From positions 1-19,374 of the forward strand of contig JBCCFW010000152.1 in assembly GCA_039029535.1 (NCBI GenBank): a stretch of DNA of 19,374 nucleotides, written 5' to 3'. Source of the stretch: JBCCFW01 sp039029535 (GTDB lineage Bacteria > Acidobacteriota > JBCCFW01). Under the pieces are notes generated by a model that saw only the letters and a program-made list of their open reading frames with translations, was not told where the DNA came from and ran no database searches. The translations under genes and the position numbers were made by a program. Positions 19,362 to 19,374 of the stretch are shown in pieces (position 1 is the first letter of the stretch; every line of letters begins with the position of its first letter).

Positions 19362-19374
19362 CCCCCCCCCCCCC
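19362..19374. other. Homopolymer C run at the window edge
   Basis: Thirteen consecutive C bases end the window. Such a run at a sequence end is typical of a draft contig edge; poly-G reads from two-colour sequencing can create it. The preceding 19259-19361 holds no supported gene, only a short GGGTTTTT tract at 19341-19348. Confidence 0.5.

Overview
This window is high-GC DNA (roughly two-thirds G+C by eye) with strongly GC-biased third codon positions. It comes from a Gram-negative-type bacterium with Sec-exported multidomain proteins and an NtrY/NtrX-like two-component pair. The style fits groups such as Myxococcota, Acidobacteriota or Planctomycetota, but nothing here fixes the phylum. A run of 13 C at the right edge looks like the end of a draft contig.

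The left part (1-8046) is mostly housekeeping and signalling. It opens with the last codons of mutS. A nitroreductase-family gene overlaps mutS by 4 bases. A soluble PAS/hybrid histidine kinase on the minus strand meets the nitroreductase tail to tail. Next comes a minus-strand pair, thrS followed one base later by a YkgJ-type cysteine-cluster protein gene. The threonyl-tRNA synthetase has no N-terminal TGS domain. Divergent from thrS is a membrane histidine kinase, followed by a sigma54-dependent response regulator; together they resemble NtrY and NtrX.

Between the regulator and the right part lies a short minus-strand ORF for a hydrophobic 47-residue protein, with a sigma54-type -24/-12 sequence directly upstream.

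The right part (8426-19258) is the most distinctive: three large paralogous genes in tandem on the plus strand (904, 1236 and 1249 residues with the starts chosen here). Each has a signal peptide, beta-sandwich modules of the pre-peptidase C type, an integrin-beta-like von Willebrand A (vWA) domain, an Ig-like module, a fibronectin III-like module and a highly conserved C-terminal block. Genes 2 and 3 add an N-terminal beta-rich domain and one more beta-sandwich. No membrane anchor or known sorting signal is visible. Genes 1 and 3 share a matched promoter (TTGA[TC]C, 17-base spacer, TAACCTCA). Gene 2 has a different upstream region with a 19-base inverted repeat. The likely role is extracellular adhesion or matrix building, but this is inferred from domain content only.
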